A stretch of 43,492 bases of DNA, from the NCBI GenBank assembly GCA_043424675.1, contig JBHWPB010000011.1, positions 1 through 43,492 on the forward strand. Reading direction: 5' to 3'. The position numbers and the translations under genes are program-made. The notes under the pieces are model-generated. The model did no database searches and had not been told where the DNA came from. It saw nothing but the letters and a program-made list of their open reading frames with translations. Below are positions 15,633 through 23,901 of the stretch, one piece after another. Each line of letters begins with the position of its first letter. Positions within the stretch are counted from its first letter, which is position 1. Source of the DNA: JBHWPB01 sp043424675. Lineage in GTDB: Bacteria; Bacillota; Bacilli; Lactobacillales; Carnobacteriaceae_A.

Positions 15633-17732
15633 ATGAGAGTCTATGAATTTGCAAAAGAATTAGATATGTCAAGTAAGGAACTCATGTCATTCGCAGAATC
15701 GATTGGAATCGACTATAAGAGTCACATGAATGCTATGGAAGACGAGGAAATGGAACAGGTTTTAGATGCTTTGACTTCTAAAGAAGATGAAAATAACGAA
15801 GAGCATGAAGAAACAGCAGAAGTTACATCATCTTCGGAAGAAGGATCGTCTGGAGCAGAAGAGAGAGAAGAAAGTGAGGTGTCAAACGAAGTGAATGAAG
15901 AGACTGAGATGCAAGAAGTAGCCGCAACTGAAGAACAAGAAGCAAGCGAAGAGAATACTTCAGATGACCGCAATATTTTAGAGTATACAGAAGGTATGAC
16001 CATCACAGATATTGCTGAAGAGATTGATGAAGATCCTGCAGATTTAGTGAAGACACTATTCATGATGGGAGTGGCAGCGAATCAGAACCAATCTTTAGAT
16101 TCTGACACGATTGAAATCTTAGCGGATGAATACGGGTATGCTGTAGAAGAAAAGGTCGAGACATCAGAGACAGACTCTGCTGATTCCGCTGCTTTCTTCG
16201 AAACTTACCGTGACGATGCTGAATTAGAAGCTCGTCCACCGGTTGTTACTATAATGGGGCACGTCGACCATGGGAAGACAACTTTATTAGATACACTGAG
16301 AGATGAGCATGTTACTGAAGGTGAAGCAGGAGGAATTACTCAACATATCGGGGCTTATCAAGTGGTCCATGATGGGACAACAATCACATTCTTAGATACA
16401 CCAGGACACTCTGCATTTACTACAATGCGTGCTCGCGGAGCAGATGTGACAGACATTGCTATTATTGTAGTGGCAGCTGATGATGGGGTCATGCCGCAGA
16501 CAGAAGAAGCGATCAACCACGCAAAAGCAGCCGATGTTCCGATTATTGTAGCAGTGAATAAAGTGGATAAACCGAACTCGAATCCAGATCGTGTAAAGCA
16601 AGAGCTTACAGAATACGGTCTCATTCCCGAAGAATGGGGTGGTGATACAATATTCGTAGAAATCTCAGCTCTACTTGGACAAAATCTTGATGAGCTTTTA
16701 GAGATGATTACTCTTATTGCGGAAGTTTCTGAGTTGAAAGCATCACCTGAAGGACGTCCTCTAGGTTCTGTTATAGAAGCACGTTTAGATAAATCGAGCG
16801 GTGCAACAGCTACTGTCCTCGTTCAAGAGGGAACACTTCGTATAGGAGACCCTATCGTTGTTGGAAATACTTATGGACGTGTCCGCACGATGTTAGACGA
16901 CCATGGGCAGCGCATTGAGGAAGCGGGCCCTTCTACACCGGTTGAAATTACAGGGTTGAACAGAGCTCCTGAAGCTGGAGATCACTTTGTCGTATTTAAA
17001 GATGAGAAAAAAGCTCGTCAAGTCGGCCAAGAACGAGCAGAAAAACAGTTAATGCAAGACCGTGAATCAAATACGCCGGTTACACTTGAAAACCTATTTG
17101 ACACTATCCAAGAGGGTGAAATAAAAGAAGTTAACGTCATCTTGAAAGCGGATGTTCGCGGCTCTATCGAAGCTCTTTCTTCAAGTTTTGAAAAAATTGA
17201 TGTCGAAGGGGTTCGCGTTAATGTCATACACACAGGAGTCGGCGCGATTAACGAGAGTGATATCTCACTGGCAACAGCAAGTCAAGCTCTAGTGATCGGA
17301 TTCAATGTCCGTCCAAATGCAACAGCAGTGGATTTAGCTGAAAAAGAAGGTGTGTCTATCCGTACATATAACGTTATTTACAACGCCATCGATGAAGTGG
17401 AATCTGCGATGAAAGGTATGCTCGATCCTGAGTATGAAGAAGTCGTGACAGGTTTAGTTCAAGTGAGAGAAACTTACAATGTTTCAAATATAGGAACAAT
17501 CGCTGGTGGTTACGTCGCACGGGGAACTATCAAGAGAAACAGCGGCGTGCGTCTCATCAGAAACGGCGTGGTCATCTATGAAGGTGAACTCGCAAGTCTC
17601 CGTCGCTTTAATGATGATGTCAGTGAAGTAACAACTGGCTTTGAGTGTGGACTGACGCTTGAAGATTATAATGATGTTAAAGTAGATGATGAAATAGAAG
17701 CGTTCGAAATGGTGGAAGTGCCAATAATATAA
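15633..17732 (+). CDS. infB: Translation initiation factor IF-2
   Basis: The 699-aa GTPase brings fMet-tRNA to the 30S subunit and promotes subunit joining. MRVYEFAKELDMSSKELMSF is the IF2-N module. A poorly conserved Glu/Ser-rich linker (~45-120) is followed by a second IF2-N motif (MTITDIAEEIDEDPADLVKTLF). The G domain starts at IMGHVDHGKTTLLDTL (~205), with DTPGHSAFTTMRARG and NKVDKPNSNPDRV. Domains II, C1 and C2 complete the protein. Total length is at the short end, as in Gram-positives. AGAGGATG precedes ATG 15633. It is in the operon between ylxQ and rbfA. Confidence 0.97.
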   Translation: MRVYEFAKELDMSSKELMSFAESIGIDYKSHMNAMEDEEMEQVLDALTSKEDENNEEHEETAEVTSSSEEGSSGAEEREESEVSNEVNEETEMQEVAATEEQEASEENTSDDRNILEYTEGMTITDIAEEIDEDPADLVKTLFMMGVAANQNQSLDSDTIEILADEYGYAVEEKVETSETDSADSAAFFETYRDDAELEARPPVVTIMGHVDHGKTTLLDTLRDEHVTEGEAGGITQHIGAYQVVHDGTTITFLDTPGHSAFTTMRARGADVTDIAIIVVAADDGVMPQTEEAINHAKAADVPIIVAVNKVDKPNSNPDRVKQELTEYGLIPEEWGGDTIFVEISALLGQNLDELLEMITLIAEVSELKASPEGRPLGSVIEARLDKSSGATATVLVQEGTLRIGDPIVVGNTYGRVRTMLDDHGQRIEEAGPSTPVEITGLNRAPEAGDHFVVFKDEKKARQVGQERAEKQLMQDRESNTPVTLENLFDTIQEGEIKEVNVILKADVRGSIEALSSSFEKIDVEGVRVNVIHTGVGAINESDISLATASQALVIGFNVRPNATAVDLAEKEGVSIRTYNVIYNAIDEVESAMKGMLDPEYEEVVTGLVQVRETYNVSNIGTIAGGYVARGTIKRNSGVRLIRNGVVIYEGELASLRRFNDDVSEVTTGFECGLTLEDYNDVKVDDEIEAFEMVEVPII

Positions 17733-17762
17733 AGATATTAAAGATAAAGGCAGGGATAGATT

Positions 17763-18116
17763 ATGGCAAACTATAGAGCTGGAAGACTTGAACAAGAGAT
17801 CCTTAAAGTGACAAGTGATATTCTTATGAAGACCATACGTGATCCTCGAATTGAAGGGGTCACATTAACTGAAGTAGAAGCAACAGGTGACTTACAAGAA
17901 GCGACGATTTACTATAGTACTCTAGATGAAACAGAAGAAGAGCGTAAAGAAGTTCAAGAAGGCTTAGATAAAGCGACTCCTCTTTTTCGTCATGAGCTTG
18001 GACAGCATTTAACAACTTATCATACGCCAGAGATTAAATTTGTCAGAGACGAATCTATAGAATATGGTAATAAAATCGATCAATTACTTGATCAGTTAAA
18101 AGATAAAGAAGAGTAA
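17763..18116 (+). CDS. rbfA: Ribosome-binding factor A
   Basis: The 117-aa single KH-domain protein binds the 30S subunit during maturation and cold adaptation. YRAGRLEQEILKVTSDILMK and IRDPRIEGVTLTEVEATGDLQEATIYYS are the classical N-terminal helix and strand pair. LFRHELGQHLTTYHTPEIKFVRDESIEYG is the KH-type core. AGGGAT precedes ATG 17763. It follows infB by 30 bp in the usual order. Confidence 0.95.
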   Translation: MANYRAGRLEQEILKVTSDILMKTIRDPRIEGVTLTEVEATGDLQEATIYYSTLDETEEERKEVQEGLDKATPLFRHELGQHLTTYHTPEIKFVRDESIEYGNKIDQLLDQLKDKEE

Positions 18117-18154
18117 ATAGTAGACTTATCGAAAGTAGGAGGAGTAAAGATAGG

Positions 18155-19087
18155 ATGACCGATGGAGTTGAAGGGATCCTCCCAGTGTGGAAAGAAAAGG
18201 GACTGACGAGCCACGACGTTGTAGCAAGGCTTAGAAGAATATACAATACAAAAAAGGTCGGCCATACAGGAACTCTCGATCCAGAAGTAGAGGGAGTTCT
18301 TCCTGTGTGTATTGGCCGTGCGACCAAAGTAGCAGAATATCTTACTGAAAGTGATAAAGCCTATGAAGGCATCATTACAATTGGATACTCTACTGACACT
18401 GAGGATCAAACGGGTGAAAAAGTAGAACAAGATGAGATGGAAGAAAACGATATCGGGGCTGATGCAGTGGATGAGGCCTTAGCTTCATTCATCGGCACAT
18501 CCTACCAGATCCCTCCTATGTATTCAGCTGTGAAGGTAAAAGGAAAAAAACTCTATGAGTATGCCCGCAACAATGAAGAGGTAGAAAGACCAAGAAGAGA
18601 GATAACTATCTATTCTTTTGATAGAATTTCGCCGCTTGTCTATAGTGAAGAAGCAAAAACGATCAGTTTTCGCTTCAGAGTGGCTTGCTCAAAAGGAACC
18701 TATATTCGAACCTTAGCTGTAGATGTGGGACGCCATCTGTCTCACCCCGCTCATATGTCACAGCTGACCCGAATAGAAAGTGGGGTCTTTACTCAATCAG
18801 ATAGTCTGACACTTTCTGAGATAGAAGAAGCAGTCACTAAGGGAGAAGGGGACACTATCCTCCATCCTTTAGAAAAAGGTTTAGAAATGTTTCCCAAATG
18901 GGAATTGACTGAAGAACTCTGGAAACGTGTCAATAATGGGGCCAGACTTTCAGTCGATAATTTTCCAGAAGATTTATCCTATCCTGTTGCCTTTTATTAT
19001 AAGAACCGGGCGATTGCCATATATGATAAACACGATACAAAGCCTGGACTTTTGAAGCCCAGTAAAATGATTAGAGTCATGTTGTAA
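18155..19087 (+). CDS. truB: tRNA pseudouridine(55) synthase TruB
   Basis: The 310-aa enzyme isomerises U55 in the T-loop of most tRNAs. GILPVWKEKGLTSHDVVARL is the family start. KVGHTGTLDPEVEGVLPVCIG (~30-50) contains the catalytic Asp in GHTGTLDP. YEGIITIGYSTDTEDQTG, IPPMYSAVKVKGKKLYEYAR and CSKGTYIRTLAVDVG are intact family motifs. The C-terminal ~60 residues form a PUA-like domain. AGGAGG at 18137-18142 precedes ATG 18155. It ends 11 bp before ribF, the usual partner. Confidence 0.96.
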   Translation: MTDGVEGILPVWKEKGLTSHDVVARLRRIYNTKKVGHTGTLDPEVEGVLPVCIGRATKVAEYLTESDKAYEGIITIGYSTDTEDQTGEKVEQDEMEENDIGADAVDEALASFIGTSYQIPPMYSAVKVKGKKLYEYARNNEEVERPRREITIYSFDRISPLVYSEEAKTISFRFRVACSKGTYIRTLAVDVGRHLSHPAHMSQLTRIESGVFTQSDSLTLSEIEEAVTKGEGDTILHPLEKGLEMFPKWELTEELWKRVNNGARLSVDNFPEDLSYPVAFYYKNRAIAIYDKHDTKPGLLKPSKMIRVML

Positions 19088-19098
19088 AGGTGGAAGTT

Positions 19099-20043
19099 AT
19101 GGAGATAATAAGATTAAGTCATCCTTACGAAGAGGAGAGTATAGTCCAAGATGATATTGTTTTGATACTAGGTTTTTTTGATGGGGTGCATAGGGCCCAT
19201 CAAAAAATGATTCAACACGGAGTTCAAGTTGCGAGAGACCGAGGATTAAAAGCTGCTGTCATGACCTTTGACCGCCATCCTGGTTTTGTTTTCTCAAAGT
19301 TTCACCCTGACACAGTGAAATACCTTACCACTTTAACTCAAAAAGAAGAAAAGATGGCGGAATTAGGTGTAGATATTTTATATGAAGTGGATTTCACTTC
19401 TAAATTCGGAGCGTTAAGTCCTCGAGAATTCGTGGATCAATACATCATCGGCTTGAATACAGCAGTGGTTGTCGCTGGATTTGATTATACCTTTGGGAAA
19501 AAGGAACATGCTTCTATGCCTCATCTCAAAGAACTCTCAGAAAATCAGTTTGAAGTTATAACAATGCCGAAGATGGAAGATAGCGAAGGAGCAAAAATCA
19601 GTTCAACTACTATTCGCCAAGCGATCCGTGATGGTGATGTAGAGAAAGCAAACGATTTATTAGGCTGGCCCTTCGAAACGAGAGGCTTTGTGATTCATGG
19701 GAAAGCTCGCGGAAGAAAAATCGGTTATCCGACGGCTAATATTTACCCGTCTCCAGAACTGCTTGTCCCTAAAGAAGGTGTCTACATTACAAGAATTAAT
19801 GTCGAAGGTCAATGGCATAACAGCATGACTTCTATCGGATATAATGTAACCTTCGGCTATCAGCAAGATCCGACGATAGAATGTAATATCTTTGACTTTA
19901 ACGAAAAGATCTATGGAGAAAATGTTCGTATTCAATGGCTTAAATATTTAAGATCTGAAGAAAAGTATGATACGCTTGATGCACTTATTGAGCGGTTGGA
20001 TGAAGATGAAATCGAATCGCGTCGCTACTTTGGTGAGCGGTAA
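19099..20043 (+). CDS. ribF: Bifunctional riboflavin kinase / FAD synthetase
   Basis: The 314-aa cytoplasmic enzyme makes FMN from riboflavin and then FAD. The N-terminal FAD-synthetase domain has LGFFDGVHRAHQKMI (~28-42, GxFDGxHxGH type, with Ala for the usual Gly). KISSTTIRQAIRDGD is the SSTxIR motif. The flavokinase domain begins near residue 190 with RGFVIHGKARGRKIGYPTAN (GKxxGxxxGxPTxN). AGGTGG at 19088-19093 supports ATG 19099 over a GTG at 19090. It ends the nusA-infB operon, before a terminator. Confidence 0.96.
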   Translation: MEIIRLSHPYEEESIVQDDIVLILGFFDGVHRAHQKMIQHGVQVARDRGLKAAVMTFDRHPGFVFSKFHPDTVKYLTTLTQKEEKMAELGVDILYEVDFTSKFGALSPREFVDQYIIGLNTAVVVAGFDYTFGKKEHASMPHLKELSENQFEVITMPKMEDSEGAKISSTTIRQAIRDGDVEKANDLLGWPFETRGFVIHGKARGRKIGYPTANIYPSPELLVPKEGVYITRINVEGQWHNSMTSIGYNVTFGYQQDPTIECNIFDFNEKIYGENVRIQWLKYLRSEEKYDTLDALIERLDEDEIESRRYFGER

Positions 20044-20061
20044 GTCGATATATTCATTGAA

Positions 20062-20099
20062 TAGCTGAACAGACTGTGGAGTTTGTTCAGTTATTTTTT
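20062..20099 (+). terminator. Intrinsic terminator after ribF
   Basis: TAGCTGAACA (20062-20071) pairs with TGTTCAGTTA (20084-20093) with one G-U pair, followed by six T. It closes the rimP-ribF operon. Confidence 0.88.
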
Positions 20100-20131
20100 A
20101 GTATAAAGAAAAGAGTTTCTTTTAACCTTTT

Positions 20132-20159
20132 TTGTTTGCAGTCTTTGCCTTTATATGAT
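20132..20159 (+). promoter_or_regulatory. Heat-shock operon promoter
   Basis: TTGTTT (20132-20137), a 16-nt spacer and TATGAT (20154-20159). The predicted start near 20166 falls just ahead of the CIRCE operator. Confidence 0.7.
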
Positions 20160-20174
20160 ACATTAATACATGTG

Positions 20175-20201
20175 TTAGCACTCGGATGTCATGAGTGCTA
20201 A
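20175..20201. promoter_or_regulatory. CIRCE operator (HrcA binding site)
   Basis: TTAGCACTC - 9 nt - GAGTGCTAA is a perfect match to the CIRCE inverted repeat. It lies between the promoter and hrcA, so HrcA should repress hrcA-grpE-dnaK(-dnaJ), with release on heat stress. Confidence 0.98.
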
Positions 20202-20264
20202 ACTTAAAAAATAATAGATAAAACAAAAGCAACTCTCGTACACTCAAGAAAAGAGGGGATGCAC

Positions 20265-21308
20265 TTGTTAACGGAAAGACAGATATATATATTCAAGAAA
20301 ATAGTTGAATATTATATCTCTGATAATGATCCGGTTGGTTCTAAAACTTTACAGGAAAAAGCCAAGCTGGATTATAGTTCCGCAACAATTCGTAATGATA
20401 TGAGTGTTCTAGAAAATGCTGGATTAATTGAAAAGACGCATTCTTCTTCAGGGAGAATTCCTTCTGAAGAAGGATATCGCTTATATGTTGATCAGCTTAT
20501 CGTTCAAAACGATCATGATATAGAAAGCGTGACTTTCGATATCTTGGAAAAATCATTGAACCATACCTTCTATCGTATGGAGGATATCGTCGATGCAACG
20601 GCACGAGTGCTTTCGCATCTGACAAGCTACACGGCGATTGTTTTGGGTCCAGAAGCTAAAACTCAGAATATATCAGGTTTTCGTTTTGTGCCGATTAAGA
20701 ACAATCAAGTACTGTGTCTTTTAGTGACGGACACAGGAATAGTAAAAAATATAACATTCGAGTTACCGCGTCATATCACTCTGAAATCATTGGAAAGAGT
20801 TTCAAGTCTCATCGAAAAAAGAGTCGTCGGTTTATCTATTGAAGAGGCCAATAAGCGACTTCAGGAGATTATGCCGGAACTTGCGATGCAATTTTCAGGG
20901 AAGAGCGGTATTTTCTTCAGACAATTGCAGGAAGTTTTTCAAGTGACTGAAACTAAAAACCACGCTTACATCAGCGGGAAAACTAATCTTCTAGATTTTT
21001 TAGAAGATCCTGATGTCAGTCGAATAAAGTCCCTGCTTGATACAATTGATAATCACGCAAACTGGGTAAAACTTTACAATGATTTAGACAATGAGATCGA
21101 TGTGAAGATTGGCGGAGAACTCAACAACGAATTATTAGAAGATTTCAGTCTTATTACTGCTTCTTATAAGGTCGTTGATTACGGAGAAGGAGTCATCGCT
21201 GTGTTAGGACCGCGAAATATGTCTTATGAAAAAACGATTCATCTCTTGAGTAGTTTTCAAGAACTTCTCCCAGAAGCTATGCGGAAATTTTATAATGAGA
21301 TCGATTAA
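20265..21308 (+). CDS. hrcA: Heat-inducible transcription repressor HrcA
   Basis: The 347-aa repressor binds CIRCE and depends on GroEL for folding. The N-terminal winged helix carries YSSATIRNDMSVLENAGLIEKTHSSSGRIPSEEGYR (~30-65), the family's most conserved block. The remainder is the GAF-like HrcA domain. I choose TTG 20265. AGAGGGG (20252-20258) sits against the ATG at 20259 with no spacing but is 6 nt from the TTG, and the protein then opens as (M)LTERQ, the usual HrcA start. A CIRCE element upstream implies autoregulation. Confidence 0.95.
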   Translation: MLTERQIYIFKKIVEYYISDNDPVGSKTLQEKAKLDYSSATIRNDMSVLENAGLIEKTHSSSGRIPSEEGYRLYVDQLIVQNDHDIESVTFDILEKSLNHTFYRMEDIVDATARVLSHLTSYTAIVLGPEAKTQNISGFRFVPIKNNQVLCLLVTDTGIVKNITFELPRHITLKSLERVSSLIEKRVVGLSIEEANKRLQEIMPELAMQFSGKSGIFFRQLQEVFQVTETKNHAYISGKTNLLDFLEDPDVSRIKSLLDTIDNHANWVKLYNDLDNEIDVKIGGELNNELLEDFSLITASYKVVDYGEGVIAVLGPRNMSYEKTIHLLSSFQELLPEAMRKFYNEID

Positions 21309-21326
21309 TGAGAAAGTAGGGTAAGT

Positions 21327-21881
21327 ATGTCAGAAAAAGAAACATATGAAACATCTGAAGAAGAGGTTGCAGAAGAAAATAATGAAGAAGAAAACATAGA
21401 GAATGCAGAAAACGCTTCTCAAGAAGAAGAGGAATCTCAGGTCCAAGAACTCGAAGAAAGAATTCAAGAGCTTGAGGATCAAACCATTCGTTTACAAGCG
21501 GAGCTGCAAAATATTCAACGCCGCAATAAAAAGAACAGAGAAGAACTTATTCGTTACCGTTCTCAATCTCTAGCGGAGGAGCTACTCCCTGTTGCTGATA
21601 ATCTAGAACGTGCAATGTAAATAGAAGTAGATACAGAGCAAGGAGAAAATCTGAAAAAAGGGATCGAACTGGTTTTTCAACAGCTAAAAACTGCCTTTGA
21701 AAAAGAAGAGATTGAAGTTGTTGATCCTTTAGGTGAACCCTTCGATCCGGAACTACATGAATCCTATACTGTCATGCCTTCTGAGGAATATGAATCAGGA
21801 ACAGTGGCACAAGTATTTGAAAAGGGTTATGTTTATAAAGGACGAATTTTGCGCGCTGCAAAAGTAGCAGTGGCGGAATAA
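21327..21881 (+). pseudogene. grpE: grpE interrupted by an in-frame TAA stop (nucleotide exchange factor of DnaK)
   Basis: From ATG 21327 the frame encodes a GrpE start: an acidic disordered head, a coiled coil (~35-75) and RRNKKNREELIRYRSQSLAE, ending ELLPVADNLERAM at codon 97. Codon 98 is TAA (21618-21620). The same frame then continues for 86 codons of normal GrpE: IEVDTEQGENLKKGIELVF, the wing region DPLGEPFDPELHESYTVMP and the end VFEKGYVYKGRILRAAKVAV, stopping at 21881. Read through codon 98 it is a full-length 184-residue GrpE. The cut removes the end of the four-helix bundle and the beta wing that contacts DnaK. It may be a real nonsense change, a sequencing error, or a gene rescued by readthrough or restart. 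Flanking hrcA and dnaK are intact. Confidence 0.9.
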
Positions 21882-21935
21882 GAAGTTAAAGTAAGTACAG
21901 AAGAATAAAAAAGTATAGTAAAGGTGAGTGAAAGA

Positions 21936-23783
21936 ATGAGTAAGATAATTGGTATTGACTTAGGAACAACTAACTCAGCAGTAGCTGTATTAGAGGGTGG
22001 AGAACCCGTTATCATCCCTAACCCAGAAGGAAATCGTACAACACCTTCTGTTGTTGCTGTAAAAGACGGTGAAATACAAGTAGGTGAATCTGCTAAGAGA
22101 CAAGTCGTGACAAACCCAGATACAGTAAGTTCCATCAAACGCCACATCGGTGAAGCAGGCTACAAGGTAGAGTTAGATGGAAAAGAATATACTGCTCAAG
22201 AGATTTCAGGTTATATCTTACAACACCTCAAGGGTTATGCTGAAGATTACCTAGGGGAAGATGTAACCAACGCTGTTATTACAGTGCCAGCTTATTTCAA
22301 CGATTCACAGCGTCAAGCGACAAAAGACGCAGGTCGTATTGCCGGACTCGAAGTTGATCGTATCATCAACGAGCCGACAGCTGCTGCTCTGGCATACGGG
22401 CTCGATGATACAGAAGCAGAAGAAAAAGTATTAGTTTTTGACCTGGGCGGGGGAACATTCGACGTTTCTGTTTTAGAATTAGGAGACGGCGTTTTCGATG
22501 TGCTTTCTACTGCAGGAGATAACAGTCTCGGCGGAGATGACTTCGATGAAAAAATTATTGATTACCTCGTTGAAGAATTCAAAAGAGAAAACGGCGTCGA
22601 TCTATCAAAAGATGATATGGCGATGCAGCGTCTAAAAGATGCAGCTGAAAAGGCCAAAAAGGAACTTTCCAGCACAACTAAAACAGCGATCAGTCTTCCT
22701 TTCATCTCAGCAGGAGAAGCTGGTCCCCTTCACTTAGAAGTTTCTTTAACTCGTTCAGAGTTTGAAAAGATGGCAGATGACTTGATCGAAAGAACAAAAG
22801 AACCTGTTCGCCAAGCCTTAAGTGATGCATCACTTCAAGCTTCTGATATCGATGAGGTTATCCTTGTGGGAGGATCTACTCGTATCCCAGCGGTTGTTGA
22901 AGCTGTTAAAAAAGAAACTGGGAAAGAACCTAACCGTTCAGTGAACCCAGACGAAGTTGTGGCACTCGGTGCGGCCATTCAAGGGGGAGTTTTATCTGGT
23001 GACGTTAAAGATATCGTTCTCCTAGACGTTACACCGTTGACTCTAGGTATCGAAACAATGGGCGGCGTGATGACTCCGTTGATTGAGAGAAACACAACGA
23101 TTCCCACAAGTAAGTCACAAGTCTTCTCGACTGCAGCAGACAACCAGCCAGCAGTTGATGTGCATGTCTTACAGGGTGAGCGTCCAATGGCAAAAGATAA
23201 TAAAACACTTGGCCGTTTCCAATTGACAGATATTCCTCCAGCACCACGTGGTGTTCCACAAATCGAAGTAAGTTTTGATATCGACAAAGATGGAATTGTT
23301 AATGTAAGTGCGAAAGATTTAGGTACTGAAAAAGAACAGAATATTACGATTAAATCATCATCTGGATTAACGGAAGAAGATATCGACCGCATGGTTAAAG
23401 AAGCGGAAGAAAATGCGGAAGAAGATGAAAAGCGCAAAGAAGAAATCGAAACACGTAACGAAGCAGATCAGCTCGTCTTCCAGACAGATAAGACTTTAGA
23501 AGAACTTGAAGGAAAAGTAAGCGAAGATGAGATACAGAAAGCAAAAGATGCGCGCGATGAGTTACAAGAAGCCCTTGATGGCGAAGATATTGATCTGATC
23601 AAAGAAAAAACTGATGCTTTAAGCGAAATCGTCCAAGATCTTTCTGTTAAACTTTATGAGCAAGCAGCTCAAGCCCAACAGGCAGCTGAAGGTGCATCTG
23701 CAGAGACAGGCACTGAAGAAGACGATAATGTAGTCGACGCAGACTTTGAAGAAGTAGATGGCGAAGACGAAGGTAAGGAATAA
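21936..23783 (+). CDS. dnaK: Molecular chaperone DnaK (Hsp70)
   Basis: The 615-aa ATP-dependent chaperone carries the N-terminal ATPase signature IGIDLGTTNSAVAVLEGG, the second signature VLVFDLGGGTFDVSVLEL (~170-187) and the third EVILVGGSTRIPAVVEAV. The substrate-binding domain begins near residue 365 with LLDVTPLTLGIETMGG, followed by the helical lid and an acidic end with the usual VVDADFEEV motif. AAGGTGA at 21921-21927 favours ATG 21936 over a GTG four codons upstream. It lies 54 bp after the grpE frame, in the HrcA-controlled operon. A terminator follows, so dnaJ may be expressed partly apart. Confidence 0.98.
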   Translation: MSKIIGIDLGTTNSAVAVLEGGEPVIIPNPEGNRTTPSVVAVKDGEIQVGESAKRQVVTNPDTVSSIKRHIGEAGYKVELDGKEYTAQEISGYILQHLKGYAEDYLGEDVTNAVITVPAYFNDSQRQATKDAGRIAGLEVDRIINEPTAAALAYGLDDTEAEEKVLVFDLGGGTFDVSVLELGDGVFDVLSTAGDNSLGGDDFDEKIIDYLVEEFKRENGVDLSKDDMAMQRLKDAAEKAKKELSSTTKTAISLPFISAGEAGPLHLEVSLTRSEFEKMADDLIERTKEPVRQALSDASLQASDIDEVILVGGSTRIPAVVEAVKKETGKEPNRSVNPDEVVALGAAIQGGVLSGDVKDIVLLDVTPLTLGIETMGGVMTPLIERNTTIPTSKSQVFSTAADNQPAVDVHVLQGERPMAKDNKTLGRFQLTDIPPAPRGVPQIEVSFDIDKDGIVNVSAKDLGTEKEQNITIKSSSGLTEEDIDRMVKEAEENAEEDEKRKEEIETRNEADQLVFQTDKTLEELEGKVSEDEIQKAKDARDELQEALDGEDIDLIKEKTDALSEIVQDLSVKLYEQAAQAQQAAEGASAETGTEEDDNVVDADFEEVDGEDEGKE

Positions 23784-23827
23784 ACATTCTATTTATCTTT
23801 TCTAGAAGTGAAAAATTTGATGAGAAT

Positions 23828-23855
23828 AAAAGCCAAAATTAATTTTTGGCTTTTT
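23828..23855 (+). terminator. Intrinsic terminator between dnaK and dnaJ
   Basis: AGCCAAAA (23831-23838) pairs with TTTTGGCT (23844-23851), preceded by A and followed by a T-run. The stem is short in GC, so partial readthrough into dnaJ is plausible. Confidence 0.75.
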
Positions 23856-23901
23856 ATTCTTTATAGGTGAGTAACCATTTATCTGAAACATGGAGGGAAC
23901 A

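Noticed and set aside
15722..16063. Ser-rich 113-codon - strand ORF inside infB
   Set aside because: Complement of the Glu-rich IF2 linker, where GAA/GAG read as Ser/Phe codons on the opposite strand.
22979..23437. 152-codon ORF on the - strand inside dnaK
   Set aside because: Shadow of dnaK; Ser/Ile-rich composition is typical of antisense frames of a conserved gene.
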